Below are positions 54,121 to 62,215 of a DNA stretch of 64,000 bases, piece after piece. The stretch is from assembly GCA_004796375.1 (NCBI GenBank), contig QZLA01000361.1:1-64000 (forward strand), written 5' to 3'. The translations under genes and the position numbers were made by a program. Positions within the stretch are counted from its first letter, which is position 1. Every line of letters starts with the position of its first letter. Below the pieces are notes generated by a model. It had not been told where the DNA came from and ran no database searches. It worked only from the letters and a program-made list of their open reading frames with translations. Source of the stretch: Desulfobacteraceae bacterium. Its GTDB lineage: Bacteria > Desulfobacterota > Desulfobacteria > Desulfobacterales > Desulfobacteraceae.

Positions 54121-55446
54121 TTAGAACGGCAACATGCCTTTTAGTGAGCGCATCCCGCCTTTGTTAAACTTTTTAACCATTTTCATTGTCTGGGCATAGC
54201 TTTTCAAAAGCTTGTTCACATCCTGGACTGTGGTCCCTGATCCATTTGCAATTCTTTTCTTCCGACTCCCCTTGATGATATTGTACTTCCGTCGCTCCTC
54301 AGGGGTCATGGAACTGATAATTGCCTCAATCCTGACAAACTCTTTATCGCTAATATTCAAACCCTTGAGCTGTTTCTTGTTGATGCCGGGCAGCATGCCC
54401 AACAGGTCGTTGATGGATCCCATTTTACGGACCGACTGCATCTGGTTGCGAAAATCTTCAAGGGTAAATTCATTTTTTCTCAGCTTCTTTTCAAGCGCCT
54501 GGGCCTCTTCCTGGTCAATGGCCTCCTGGGCTTTCTCAATAAAGGAGAGTGTGTCTCCCATCCCCAGAATCCGGGAAGCCATCCGGTCCGGGTGAAATGG
54601 CTCAAGGGCTGTGGATTTCTCACCCACGCCGATGAACTTGAGCGGTTTGCCGGTGACCGCCTTGATGGACAATGCCGCACCGCCCCGCGCATCGCCATCC
54701 ATTTTGGTTAATACTATTCCACTCAGGTCCAGCTGCTTGTCAAACGATCCGGCGATATTGACTGCATCCTGGCCTGTCATGGCATCGGCCACCAGAAGAA
54801 TCTCCGATGGGTTGATGCCGGTTTTAATTCCCTGAAGTTCTGCCATCAGGGCTTCATCAAGATGAAGCCGGCCGGCCGTATCCAGAATCAGGGTATCGTA
54901 ACCCTGTTCCCTGGCCTGACGCTGAGCGTCCTGGCAGATTTTCAAGGGCGCCATCTCGGTTGTGGAATCAAATACCGGCAAATCCAGCTGTTTGCCCACT
55001 TTTTTAAGCTGGTCAATGGCTGCCGGCCGGTAAACGTCTGCAGGAACCAGGAACGGTTTTTTACCTTCTTTTCTAAGAAAAAGGCCCAATTTTCCTGCAG
55101 TCGTGGTTTTACCGGAACCCTGCAATCCCACAAGCATGATAGATCCGGGGGATTTCCCTTCCAGATCCAGTCCCTGATGGGACGACCCCATCATCCGGGT
55201 AAATTCTTCGTTTACAATTTTAATGACCTGTTGGCCAGGCGTCAGGCTTTTCATGACTTCCTGGCCTATCGCTCTTTCCTTTATATCTGAAATAACATTT
55301 TTTGCAACCTTATAATTCACATCAGCTTCAAGCAGGGCCAATCGAACCTGCTTTAGGCCGTCTTCAATATTTTTCTCATTCAGGGTGCCGTGCCCCTTGA
55401 GCTTTTTGAAGACTGAATCCAGTCGGTCACTTAAACTATCAAACAT
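54121..55446 (-). CDS. ffh: Signal recognition particle GTPase Ffh
   Basis: Ffh binds signal sequences on ribosomes and delivers them to FtsY. The 441-residue product has the N domain ([17 protein letters not shown]), G1 [17 protein letters not shown], the G-domain motifs [13 protein letters not shown] and [13 protein letters not shown], and an M domain with [20 protein letters not shown] and ending RSLKGMLPF. First gene of the translation operon; the ffs RNA gene is not in the window. Confidence 0.97.
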   Translation of the reverse strand: MFDSLSDRLDSVFKKLKGHGTLNEKNIEDGLKQVRLALLEADVNYKVAKNVISDIKERAIGQEVMKSLTPGQQVIKIVNEEFTRMMGSSHQGLDLEGKSPGSIMLVGLQGSGKTTTAGKLGLFLRKEGKKPFLVPADVYRPAAIDQLKKVGKQLDLPVFDSTTEMAPLKICQDAQRQAREQGYDTLILDTAGRLHLDEALMAELQGIKTGINPSEILLVADAMTGQDAVNIAGSFDKQLDLSGIVLTKMDGDARGGAALSIKAVTGKPLKFIGVGEKSTALEPFHPDRMASRILGMGDTLSFIEKAQEAIDQEEAQALEKKLRKNEFTLEDFRNQMQSVRKMGSINDLLGMLPGINKKQLKGLNISDKEFVRIEAIISSMTPEERRKYNIIKGSRKKRIANGSGTTVQDVNKLLKSYAQTMKMVKKFNKGGMRSLKGMLPF

Positions 55447-55485
55447 AAAAAAAATACCCGATAACGGTTTAAAATCAAATCGTTG

Positions 55486-55514
55486 AAATTAATATATATT
55501 CCATGATATGTCAA
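55486..55514 (-). promoter_or_regulatory. Probable promoter of the ffh-rpsP-rimM operon
   Basis: On the minus strand, TTGACA (55514-55509) is followed after 15 bases by ATTAAT or after 17 by TAATTT (around 55493-55486), about 40 bases before the ffh ATG. The region is strongly AT-rich and shared with divergent rlmN. Confidence 0.45.
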
Positions 55515-55545
55515 GAAAATATTAATTTTTACCCGTGGAATTTGT

Positions 55546-56595
55546 ATGGAAAATCTATTGAATTTTACCCGGTTGGAGCTGGCCAACTGGTTGGAAAAAA
55601 AAGGAATACGGCCATTCCGGGCCGGTCAGGTGTTCAAGTGGGTGTACCTGAAGGATACCGACCAATTTGAGCAGATGACAGATGTCGGCAAAGAGATGCG
55701 GGCCATGCTTAACAGTGCCTTTGTTATCTCCCGGCTTGAGCTTGAATCATCTCAGAAATCAGCGGATACCACTGAAAAGTTCCTTTTCCGGCTTGAAGAC
55801 GGTCAGCATATCGAGTCTGTTTTGATTCCCGAACGGGATCACTATACCCTTTGTGTTTCCTCCCAGGTGGGGTGCGCACGGAATTGCCGGTTCTGCCTGA
55901 CTGCCAAAGGAAAACTTCGACGAAACCTTGAGGTGTCGGAAATCGTTTCCCAGGTCAGGGATATCAGGCATATCCTTGAATCCAGGAGCGAAGCTGAAGG
56001 CAAGCGGCTGTCCAATATCGTGTTTATGGGAATGGGAGAACCCCTGGACAACTATGGCAATCTGCTCAAGTCACTTGAGATCATACTGGATACCGATTTC
56101 GGCTTGAAGTTTTCCGCCAGGCGGGTCACGGTGTCCACCTGTGGTCTTATCCCCGAGATTACCCGCCTGGGAGAGGATACCGAAGTGAACCTGGCCATAT
56201 CATTGAATGCCACTGACAATGAAACCCGCTCGAGACTCATGCCGGTCAACAACCGGTATCCTCTGGAGGACCTGCTCGAAGCATGCCGGACATTCTCCAT
56301 GAAACCCAGGAACAAGATCACCTTTGAGTATATTTTAATCAAAGGGATCAATGACACGCCTGAGGATGCCCATCGGCTGGTCAAACTTCTCAGGCCCATC
56401 AAGGCAAAAGTAAACCTGATTCCCTTTAATGAACACCCTGAGAGTGAATTCAAACGCCCGGACAGCAATGTTATTCAACGGTTCTTACAGATTCTTCTGG
56501 ACAAGAAGATGACCGCCATCATCCGCAAAAGCAAGGGGGATGATATCCTGGCGGCCTGCGGCCAGCTTCGGGCGAAACTGATCAATACCAGTTGA
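55546..56595 (+). CDS. rlmN: Dual-specificity 23S/tRNA adenine C2 methyltransferase RlmN
   Basis: This radical SAM enzyme methylates A2503 of 23S rRNA and A37 of some tRNAs. The 349-residue product has the N-terminal FRAGQVFKWVYLKD, the cluster motif GCARNCRFC (CxxxCxxC), MGMGEPLDNYGN, VSTCGLIPEI, ISLNATDNETRSRLMPVN and the C-terminal catalytic Cys in LAACGQLRAKL. Divergent from ffh with 99 bases between them. Confidence 0.97.
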   Translation: MENLLNFTRLELANWLEKKGIRPFRAGQVFKWVYLKDTDQFEQMTDVGKEMRAMLNSAFVISRLELESSQKSADTTEKFLFRLEDGQHIESVLIPERDHYTLCVSSQVGCARNCRFCLTAKGKLRRNLEVSEIVSQVRDIRHILESRSEAEGKRLSNIVFMGMGEPLDNYGNLLKSLEIILDTDFGLKFSARRVTVSTCGLIPEITRLGEDTEVNLAISLNATDNETRSRLMPVNNRYPLEDLLEACRTFSMKPRNKITFEYILIKGINDTPEDAHRLVKLLRPIKAKVNLIPFNEHPESEFKRPDSNVIQRFLQILLDKKMTAIIRKSKGDDILAACGQLRAKLINTS

Positions 56596-56794
56596 TCCTG
56601 GGCACGGGGCAACAGTTGCTGTACGCATTCAAATATACCTGATCCCAATGCGGTATAATAGGCGAAAACCTTGACAATACCAGATCATTTCTTACATATA
56701 TGGGAAAGGCAGCCGATAAACTGCTTGTGTTTCAAACCCGGTTATGATCTATTGGATTGACTGAAGATTGCTGAATCAACTAATATCGGCAGGG

Positions 56795-56825
56795 CCCTGA
56801 TGAGTAAAGTCAATCATCATCAGGG
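56795..56825. promoter_or_regulatory. Perfect inverted repeat upstream of the response regulator
   Basis: CCCTGATGA (56795-56803) and TCATCAGGG (56817-56825) are exact inverted copies separated by 13 bases, 55 bases before the response-regulator ATG. No T-run follows, so a terminator is unlikely. It could be an operator or a leader hairpin. The rest of the 284-base gap holds TTGACA at 56671 without a good minus-10 and nothing else I can name. Confidence 0.5.
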
Positions 56826-56879
56826 ATGAAAAAAACGTAAATAAGATTGTTAAACATATAAATCGGATCGGAAGAAAAA

Positions 56880-57365
56880 ATGGCAAAACGTTCTCTTGAA
56901 AACAAGAAAATCCTGATTGTTGATGATGAGCCTGATGTACTCGATTCCCTTGAGGAGATTCTGGAAGGGTACACGCTTTCCCGTGCAGAAAGCTTTGAGG
57001 CGGCCAATGCGCTTCTTCAAAAGGAACAATTTGATATTGCAATTCTGGATATTATGGGGGTTGACGGATATCAGCTGCTGGAAACCGCTAATAAGAAAGG
57101 CGTTATCTGCGTCATGCTGACCGCCCACGCCTTGAGCCCGGATAATATTAAGAAGTCCTACACAGGTGGTGCATGCTCCTATATTCCCAAGGAGGAGATG
57201 ATCAATATCGAGTCCTTCCTTGAGGATGTGCTTGAAGCCAAAGAGGAGGGTAAGAACCCCTGGACCAGATGGTATTCCAGGCTTGCCGGATTCTGTCAGG
57301 AAAAATTTGGCCCGGATTGGGACAAGGATGAAAAAGAGTTCTGGGATAAGATGATTTATCACTAA
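56880..57365 (+). CDS. Single-domain response regulator with C-terminal extension
   Basis: The 161-residue product is a receiver: acidic pair Asp15-Asp16 in KILIVDDEPD, phospho-acceptor Asp57 in DIAILDIMGVDGYQL, Thr in VMLTAHALSPDN and Lys in SYIPKEEM. About 35 residues follow (WTRWYSRLAGFCQEKFGPDW), rich in aromatic residues, without a DNA-binding domain. It is preceded by its own leader with an inverted repeat and followed by a terminator, so it is monocistronic. The kinase is not nearby; output unknown. Confidence 0.88.
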   Translation: MAKRSLENKKILIVDDEPDVLDSLEEILEGYTLSRAESFEAANALLQKEQFDIAILDIMGVDGYQLLETANKKGVICVMLTAHALSPDNIKKSYTGGACSYIPKEEMINIESFLEDVLEAKEEGKNPWTRWYSRLAGFCQEKFGPDWDKDEKEFWDKMIYH

Positions 57366-57390
57366 CCCAATTTTTATAATTGAATATATC

Positions 57391-57423
57391 AAGCGCGGTC
57401 CTTTGCTTCAAGGGACCGCGCTT
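57391..57423. terminator. Rho-independent terminator
   Basis: AAGCGCGGTCC (57391-57401) pairs with GGACCGCGCTT (57413-57423), followed by TTTCTTTT. It ends the response-regulator transcript and lies before the end of the convergent PP-loop gene. Confidence 0.9.
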
Positions 57424-57452
57424 TTCTTTTATAAGCGTTCATCAACAATCGA

Positions 57453-58469
57453 TCAGACCATAAAGGGGCTGAATTGATCAGTTTCCACCCGCTGTACATC
57501 GAGAACAGATTCCCCTTCCGGGTGCCGGATTCTTACTCTGGAGCGGTCCGGGGTGTCAGATTTTGAGTAGGCGGCACAGATCATGGCTGCGGTCTCAATG
57601 CGCTCTTCCGGTGCCTGCTGCATAAAACCGGGTCCGATAATCAGCATGTCCGGTCCCGGAAGAGCGGCATGTTTGATCAGGACGTCACGTTGCGGGTCAT
57701 AGTGGGACATGATCTGTTTATTGTCGGCCTGTGATCTGCCCACGATGGCTTTAAACCGGCGATCCAGTCGAAAGTGGCGGCCCATTTTCAAGAGATACAG
57801 TTCTTTTTTCTGGTAGCTTTCCTGGCTATCCAGAAGGTCTTTGAGCCGCCTGGAGAAGACCGCATCGGTCAACAGGCAGCCACCGGCAGGGGAGGGGTAG
57901 TGGGTGACGCCAAACTCATCAGCCAGCCGGATCTGTTCTTTACGGGAGCGTCCGGATATATCGTGTAATCGCTCCCGGTCAACCAGACCCTCTTTCTCCA
58001 TGACCGTCTCTTCGAGGAGTTTGGCGCTCAATGGTCGTAGAATCCGGTCCCTGAATCCTGAATTTTTCTGGACATACCTCAATGCGTTTTTGGTCTGGGA
58101 CTTGGGGCGCTGCCCCATCACTTCACCACTGAACAGGAAATCAAATCCCATGTCTTTCATCATGTCGCCGGCTTTGGCAAACATGAGGGCATGACAGTCC
58201 ATGCACGGGTTCATGTTCTTGCCGAAGCCCGCTTTCGGCGCTTTGAGCATCTCCATGTAATCGTCGGTAATATCCTTGACGATCAACGGGATATTGTTTT
58301 GCTTGGCAGCGTTCCTGGCTTCTTTGGCAGAGAAAAAGGGCGTCTCAAAGGCAACCCATGTGACATCTATTCCCTGCCGCACCAGGACCAGGGCAGACAG
58401 GATGCTGTCAAGCCCTCCGGAGCAAAGTCCCAGCGCTTTTGCCGGGGTTGCCCGATCCGAATGATTCAT
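57453..58469 (-). CDS. PP-loop ATPase, putative tRNA sulfurtransferase-like protein
   Basis: I choose ATG 58469, with GGAGA seven bases upstream; ATG 58484 would add five residues. The 338-residue product has the ATP pyrophosphatase P-loop LCSGGLDSILSALVL near the N-terminus, a CxxC pair in NPCMDCHALMFAKA (about residue 90) and a third Cys in PAGGCLLTD. It resembles the MnmA/ThiI group of tRNA-thiolating enzymes, but the second half (LLKMGRHFRLDRRFKAIVGR) recalls an NFACT-R-type RNA-binding segment rather than the MnmA C-terminus. The likely role is tRNA sulfur modification; the exact base is not known. Confidence 0.75.
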   Translation of the reverse strand: MNHSDRATPAKALGLCSGGLDSILSALVLVRQGIDVTWVAFETPFFSAKEARNAAKQNNIPLIVKDITDDYMEMLKAPKAGFGKNMNPCMDCHALMFAKAGDMMKDMGFDFLFSGEVMGQRPKSQTKNALRYVQKNSGFRDRILRPLSAKLLEETVMEKEGLVDRERLHDISGRSRKEQIRLADEFGVTHYPSPAGGCLLTDAVFSRRLKDLLDSQESYQKKELYLLKMGRHFRLDRRFKAIVGRSQADNKQIMSHYDPQRDVLIKHAALPGPDMLIIGPGFMQQAPEERIETAAMICAAYSKSDTPDRSRVRIRHPEGESVLDVQRVETDQFSPFMV

Positions 58470-58482
58470 ATATAGTGTCTCC

Positions 58483-59121
58483 ATGGTTAAATTATCAGAG
58501 AAAATTCCAAAAATCCTTGACACTCTAAGTTCAAGGTATCCGGTTGTCAAGACTCAGCTGAACCATACATCCGCGTTTCAACTGCTGATCGCCACCATTC
58601 TATCGGCCCAGTGTACGGACGCTCAGGTAAACCGGGTGACAGCGGTGCTGTTTGACCGCTTTCCCACGGCACCTGACCTTGCCGGTGCATCACTTAAAGA
58701 TATCAAATCCATCATCTTTTCTACAGGATTTTACAACAATAAAGCCAAGAATATACAAGCCTGCGCCCAGGCACTGCTCGACCAGTACCAGGGAGAGGTG
58801 CCACAGGATATCGACAAACTGGTGCGTCTGCCCGGTGTGGGCAGAAAGACCGCCAATGTTGTACTCACCTCCATATTTGATGCGCAGGCGATCGTGGTGG
58901 ATACCCATGTGCAGCGCATTTCCCAAAGACTGGGGCTGACCCGGAAAAAAGATCCGGTGGGTATCGAATTTGACCTGATGAAAAAGCTTCCCGAACACAC
59001 ATGGAGCGATTTTTCACTGTGGTTGATCTATTTTGGCAGGGAGATCTGTGATGCCCGTAAACCCCTGTGTGCCGAGTGCCCTTTGAACCAGGTCTGTACC
59101 TACTTTATACGATCAGGTTAG
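58483..59121 (+). CDS. nth: Endonuclease III
   Basis: Nth removes oxidised pyrimidines from DNA and nicks the abasic site. The 212-residue product has LLIATILSAQCTDAQVNRV, the helix-hairpin-helix with catalytic Lys in LPGVGRKTANVVL, the Asp in VVDTHVQRISQRLG and the [4Fe-4S] cysteines in CDARKPLCAECPLNQVC. Its ATG lies in CCATGG, which also reads as an ATG on the other strand for the divergent gene. Its 3' end overlaps the convergent Hpt gene by nine bases. Confidence 0.97.
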   Translation: MVKLSEKIPKILDTLSSRYPVVKTQLNHTSAFQLLIATILSAQCTDAQVNRVTAVLFDRFPTAPDLAGASLKDIKSIIFSTGFYNNKAKNIQACAQALLDQYQGEVPQDIDKLVRLPGVGRKTANVVLTSIFDAQAIVVDTHVQRISQRLGLTRKKDPVGIEFDLMKKLPEHTWSDFSLWLIYFGREICDARKPLCAECPLNQVCTYFIRSG

Positions 59122-59496
59122 GGACTGTCTGTCGGGCGGCAGGTTGCCGAAGTCTCGAATAAACGCTTCAAGCTCCCCGCAGCGGGTCAAAAGTGCATCA
59201 AGTTTAGGTTGATACTCGGATTCAAGCCCTTTCTTGGCCAGCTCTTCAAGTTCCCGGGCCTGCCCGGCAGCCGCGTGGGCTGCCAGGTATTGTAGTGAGC
59301 CCTTCATTTTATGGGCCAGACGCTCAACGGAAGCATCATCCTTTTCCTCGACCGCCCGGTACAAGGCTTGGGTCAGTCCGGGCAGTTCACGCAGAAAATC
59401 GGAAAAACACTCCTGGATCAGCGCCACGTTATCATCCATGATCTCGCGGAGTTCCTCAAGATTGACAGCCGGTTGTAATGAACGATGATGCATCAT
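59113..59496 (-). CDS. Stand-alone histidine phosphotransfer (Hpt) protein
   Basis: The 127-residue product is an Hpt domain: EELREIMDDNVALIQECFSD, then the phospho-accepting His62 in RLAHKMKGSLQYLAA, and a four-helix pattern through LEELAKKGL. There is no kinase or receiver domain attached. It is the last of a row of minus-strand genes beginning with the ABC transporter, 49 bases after the acidic protein gene. Together with the receiver-binding-protein fusion two genes upstream it could form a phosphorelay. Confidence 0.9.
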   Translation of the reverse strand: MMHHRSLQPAVNLEELREIMDDNVALIQECFSDFLRELPGLTQALYRAVEEKDDASVERLAHKMKGSLQYLAAHAAAGQARELEELAKKGLESEYQPKLDALLTRCGELEAFIRDFGNLPPDRQSLT

Positions 59497-59545
59497 AGTC
59501 CCGGGCCAAAAGGCGTGGTCCGTGAATCAGTTTCAGACACCAGGG

Positions 59546-59950
59546 CTATTCTTGAGCCGCTGGCGCCTCGTTCTGGTTCCAGAAATCCCGGCTCTCCTGA
59601 AGGATACCGTCAATATCCTCTTCTGACAATTCAGTGTCAGGTTCCGGGGCATCCTGTACGCCGTCTTCCTGCAGGTCTTCAAGTGCGGCGTTTTTCAAGT
59701 CCTCATCTTCGGGAAGGTAGTTTCCCTCACGATCAAACATGAGACTGCCCGAGAGTTTGAGTTCAAAGTTGATCTTAAACGCCACCTGATTGTCGTGAAC
59801 AATGATCTGACCATCCTTGGATTCGAGAACCGCCTGGGATATTTTGTCCTTGAGTATATCCTTCAGGGCATCCCAGTCCAGGTCATCTTTCACCGCATCG
59901 ATCAGGTCTTTTTCACCGGTCTTTATTATTTCGGGATCTGTAATTTTCAT
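59546..59950 (-). CDS. Acidic conserved-looking protein of unknown function
   Basis: The 134-residue product is soluble, strongly acidic and without Cys. It starts KITDPEIIKTGEKDLIDAVK, has a central beta-like part (GQIIVHDNQVAFKINFELKL, SGSLMFDREGNYLPED) and an acidic, probably disordered C-terminus (DAPEPDTELSEEDIDGILQE). I do not recognise it. Its ribosome site (GGAG) and the 18-base gap after the receiver-SBP gene place it firmly in that operon. Confidence 0.7.
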   Translation of the reverse strand: MKITDPEIIKTGEKDLIDAVKDDLDWDALKDILKDKISQAVLESKDGQIIVHDNQVAFKINFELKLSGSLMFDREGNYLPEDEDLKNAALEDLQEDGVQDAPEPDTELSEEDIDGILQESRDFWNQNEAPAAQE

Positions 59951-59968
59951 GGGTTACTCCCTGAATAC

Positions 59969-61342
59969 CTATTTAAAGGCTTCATCGGCAAAACTGGATT
60001 CAACAAATTTGTCCAGATCGATCAGCCGGCCGATTTCCATGACATCGTGCATATACTTCTGGATTTTATCCAGGGATTCCCTGTCCGGGTATAGACCATC
60101 CCATCGGATCGATTTGGGCTGGGAAAAAACATTTTTCAGTACTTCAGGATTCAATCCCAGTTTTCCGTCAGGGTCCAGAAAGTTCACGGCGATCCTGGCC
60201 GCCCTGATCTTGTCATTTTCAATATACTCACCGGTTTCAATCAGGAGGTTGACAAACTCCTGGGCGGCTTCCGGGTAGGACTGGATGAAGTCCTGCTGCA
60301 TGGCGACTATGCAGCAAGGATGGTCATCCCAGCGGTTGGCCGAGAAGAATTCCAGATTGCCGATGTCATTAACAATGGCCTTGGTCGCGATGGGCTCGGC
60401 CACCATAAATCCGGCCACATCCTCATTTTCTTTCATGATGCCGGGCATCTTGATTGGCGGAACCACTTCGAACCTGACATTGATCGCCTTTTTTCCCGGG
60501 ACGCCGGGTTTGAGTCCCAGTTCTTTGAGAAACTGGTGGGCCAGCATATGGTGAACGGACATTTTATGGGGAATATCAACAACTTTATATTTATAGAAAC
60601 TTTGCAGGGAATCAAACCGGTGGTCATAATGACGGCTCCTGACAAATGTAGATCCGTTTTTGTGGGCGCAAAGAACCATTTTGATGGGTGAATCATACGC
60701 AAACAGGTCCATGGCAATGGGTGCCAGGACGAATGCGCAGTCAATCTCGCCGCTTTCAAGTCCCTCCTGGATCGGATTCCATCCGCCTTTGAGGTTGGTG
60801 GTCAGGTCAAAGTGCTGGGGCTCCACATCCCCCTGCTCAATCCGGTGCTTGAGCGCACCTAAGGCGAGGTGGTCGGTGATCTGTATGTGGGCCACATTAA
60901 GTTCGACCTTGCCACCGATAACATGCCGCTGCTTGGGGGTGTGCTTTACCTGGGCAGTGTCCCCGGACATCGCTTTCTCAATGGCCTGTTTGATCTGGGC
61001 TTCGTCAAAGGGTTTGGGGACATGGCCGTTGCCGCCGGCCTCCATTATGGCAATCTGCTGCCCCTTGTCCGCCTGGGCAGTCGCCATGATAAACGGGAGG
61101 GTTTTAAATTCTTCCATCTTTCTGAGTTCGGTGAGAAATTCCATTCCGTCCAACTGCGGCATGTTCCAGTCGCTGACTACCAGGTCCGGTTTTTCAGCTT
61201 TGACCTTTTCAATGCCGTCCTGCCCGTTGACTGCCATGACCAGGTTCTCAAATCCGGCTTTGTTCAGAATCTGCTTGAACATGATGCGCATGGTCCCGGA
61301 GTCATCTGCAACCACAATTTTAATGTTGGGATCTACCGCCAT
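59969..61342 (-). CDS. CheY-like receiver fused to a NrtA/SsuA-type substrate-binding domain (cytoplasmic)
   Basis: The 457-residue protein has no signal peptide. Residues 1-125 form a CheY-like receiver: Asp13-Asp14 in VVADDSGTMR, phospho-acceptor Asp58 in VVSDWNMPQLDGMEF, Thr88 in MATAQADKG and Lys110 in HVPKPFDEAQ. Residues about 145-450 form a NMT1/SsuA/NrtA-type periplasmic-binding-protein fold: VELNVAHIQITDHLALGAL, GEIDCAFVLAPIAMDLFAY, GFMVAEPIATKAIVNDIGNL, WDDHPCCIVAMQQDFIQSYP. The last motif has a close match (KNHPCCVIVSHQQFI) in the exported binding protein of the adjacent ABC transporter, so the domain is likely a paralog. I infer a cytoplasmic solute sensor whose state is read or set by phosphorylation. 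Known relatives in logic are NasS and the C-terminal domain of NrtC/CmpC. Confidence 0.88.
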   Translation of the reverse strand: MAVDPNIKIVVADDSGTMRIMFKQILNKAGFENLVMAVNGQDGIEKVKAEKPDLVVSDWNMPQLDGMEFLTELRKMEEFKTLPFIMATAQADKGQQIAIMEAGGNGHVPKPFDEAQIKQAIEKAMSGDTAQVKHTPKQRHVIGGKVELNVAHIQITDHLALGALKHRIEQGDVEPQHFDLTTNLKGGWNPIQEGLESGEIDCAFVLAPIAMDLFAYDSPIKMVLCAHKNGSTFVRSRHYDHRFDSLQSFYKYKVVDIPHKMSVHHMLAHQFLKELGLKPGVPGKKAINVRFEVVPPIKMPGIMKENEDVAGFMVAEPIATKAIVNDIGNLEFFSANRWDDHPCCIVAMQQDFIQSYPEAAQEFVNLLIETGEYIENDKIRAARIAVNFLDPDGKLGLNPEVLKNVFSQPKSIRWDGLYPDRESLDKIQKYMHDVMEIGRLIDLDKFVESSFADEAFK

Positions 61343-61387
61343 AATTTCGCTCCTTCAATGTTTATATATAGGCTGTAATTTATAATA

Positions 61388-62215
61388 TTATTCGTTCCAT
61401 GTCCAACTCAATGTGCTCTGGAGTTTCTGGATAATCCTGTCCAGCAGGAATCCCAGGATACCAATAGCAATGATGATGGCCATGAGCTTATCGTATTCCA
61501 TGGTGTCCCTGGCATCGTTAATGAGGTATCCCAGTCCGGAAGATACACCTAAAAATTCAGCCGGAACCAAAACGATCCATGCCACACCCAGGGCCAGGCG
61601 CAGACTGGTGAGTACATATGGTAATGAAGAGGGGACAATGATTGTCCGGATCAGCTGAAAGTTATTGGCCCCCTGATTCATCGCCATTTTGAGCCACTGC
61701 GGGTTGGTGTTCAGAACCCCGATGGCCGTGTTCAGGATAATGGGGCATACCGTAGCCATGACAATCAGGAAATATACCGCAGTCTCAAAACGGCTGAACA
61801 GTAGAAGGGCTATGGGCATCCAGGCCAGGGGACTAATCATGCGGATAAACTGGATCGGCGAGTAGGAAAAATGCCTGAGTTTGGGATAAAAGCCGATCAA
61901 TATACCGATGGGAATGCCGATCAACGATGCGATGGCAATGCCGATGAGGATTCGCCGCAGGCTGACCACCACAGAGATCCAGAAACGACTCTCTGAGGTA
62001 TATCCGAATAGGGCGTTTAAGGTCGGTCCGGGTAAAAACCCTTGGAACTGGCTGAACTGCGGTCGGGTAAAAATGATAAATGAGACCAGGCACCAGAGAA
62101 TGGCGAAGCAGATCAGGCCGATCAGTTCATACTTCCACCCGAACTCTTTGCCAAAGACCGCGTTCAGCCCGACCTCCTTGGCATCCTGGTATATAAACCG
62201 GTTAATTGATTTCAA
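61388..62215 (-). CDS. ABC transporter permease, SsuC/NrtB type
   Basis: The 275-residue product has about six membrane helices and the BPD_transp_1 core: VVSLRRILIGIAIASLIGIP, RMISPLAWMPIALLLFSRFE, the EAA-type loop AMNQGANNFQLIRTIIVPSS, and GVAWIVLVPAEFLGVSSGLG. The start is TTG 62215 after AAGGAAAGAG, overlapping the binding-protein gene by 14 bases. Substrate class (nitrate, bicarbonate, sulfonate, cyanate or vitamin precursors) cannot be settled. Confidence 0.9.
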   Translation of the reverse strand: MKSINRFIYQDAKEVGLNAVFGKEFGWKYELIGLICFAILWCLVSFIIFTRPQFSQFQGFLPGPTLNALFGYTSESRFWISVVVSLRRILIGIAIASLIGIPIGILIGFYPKLRHFSYSPIQFIRMISPLAWMPIALLLFSRFETAVYFLIVMATVCPIILNTAIGVLNTNPQWLKMAMNQGANNFQLIRTIIVPSSLPYVLTSLRLALGVAWIVLVPAEFLGVSSGLGYLINDARDTMEYDKLMAIIIAIGILGFLLDRIIQKLQSTLSWTWNE

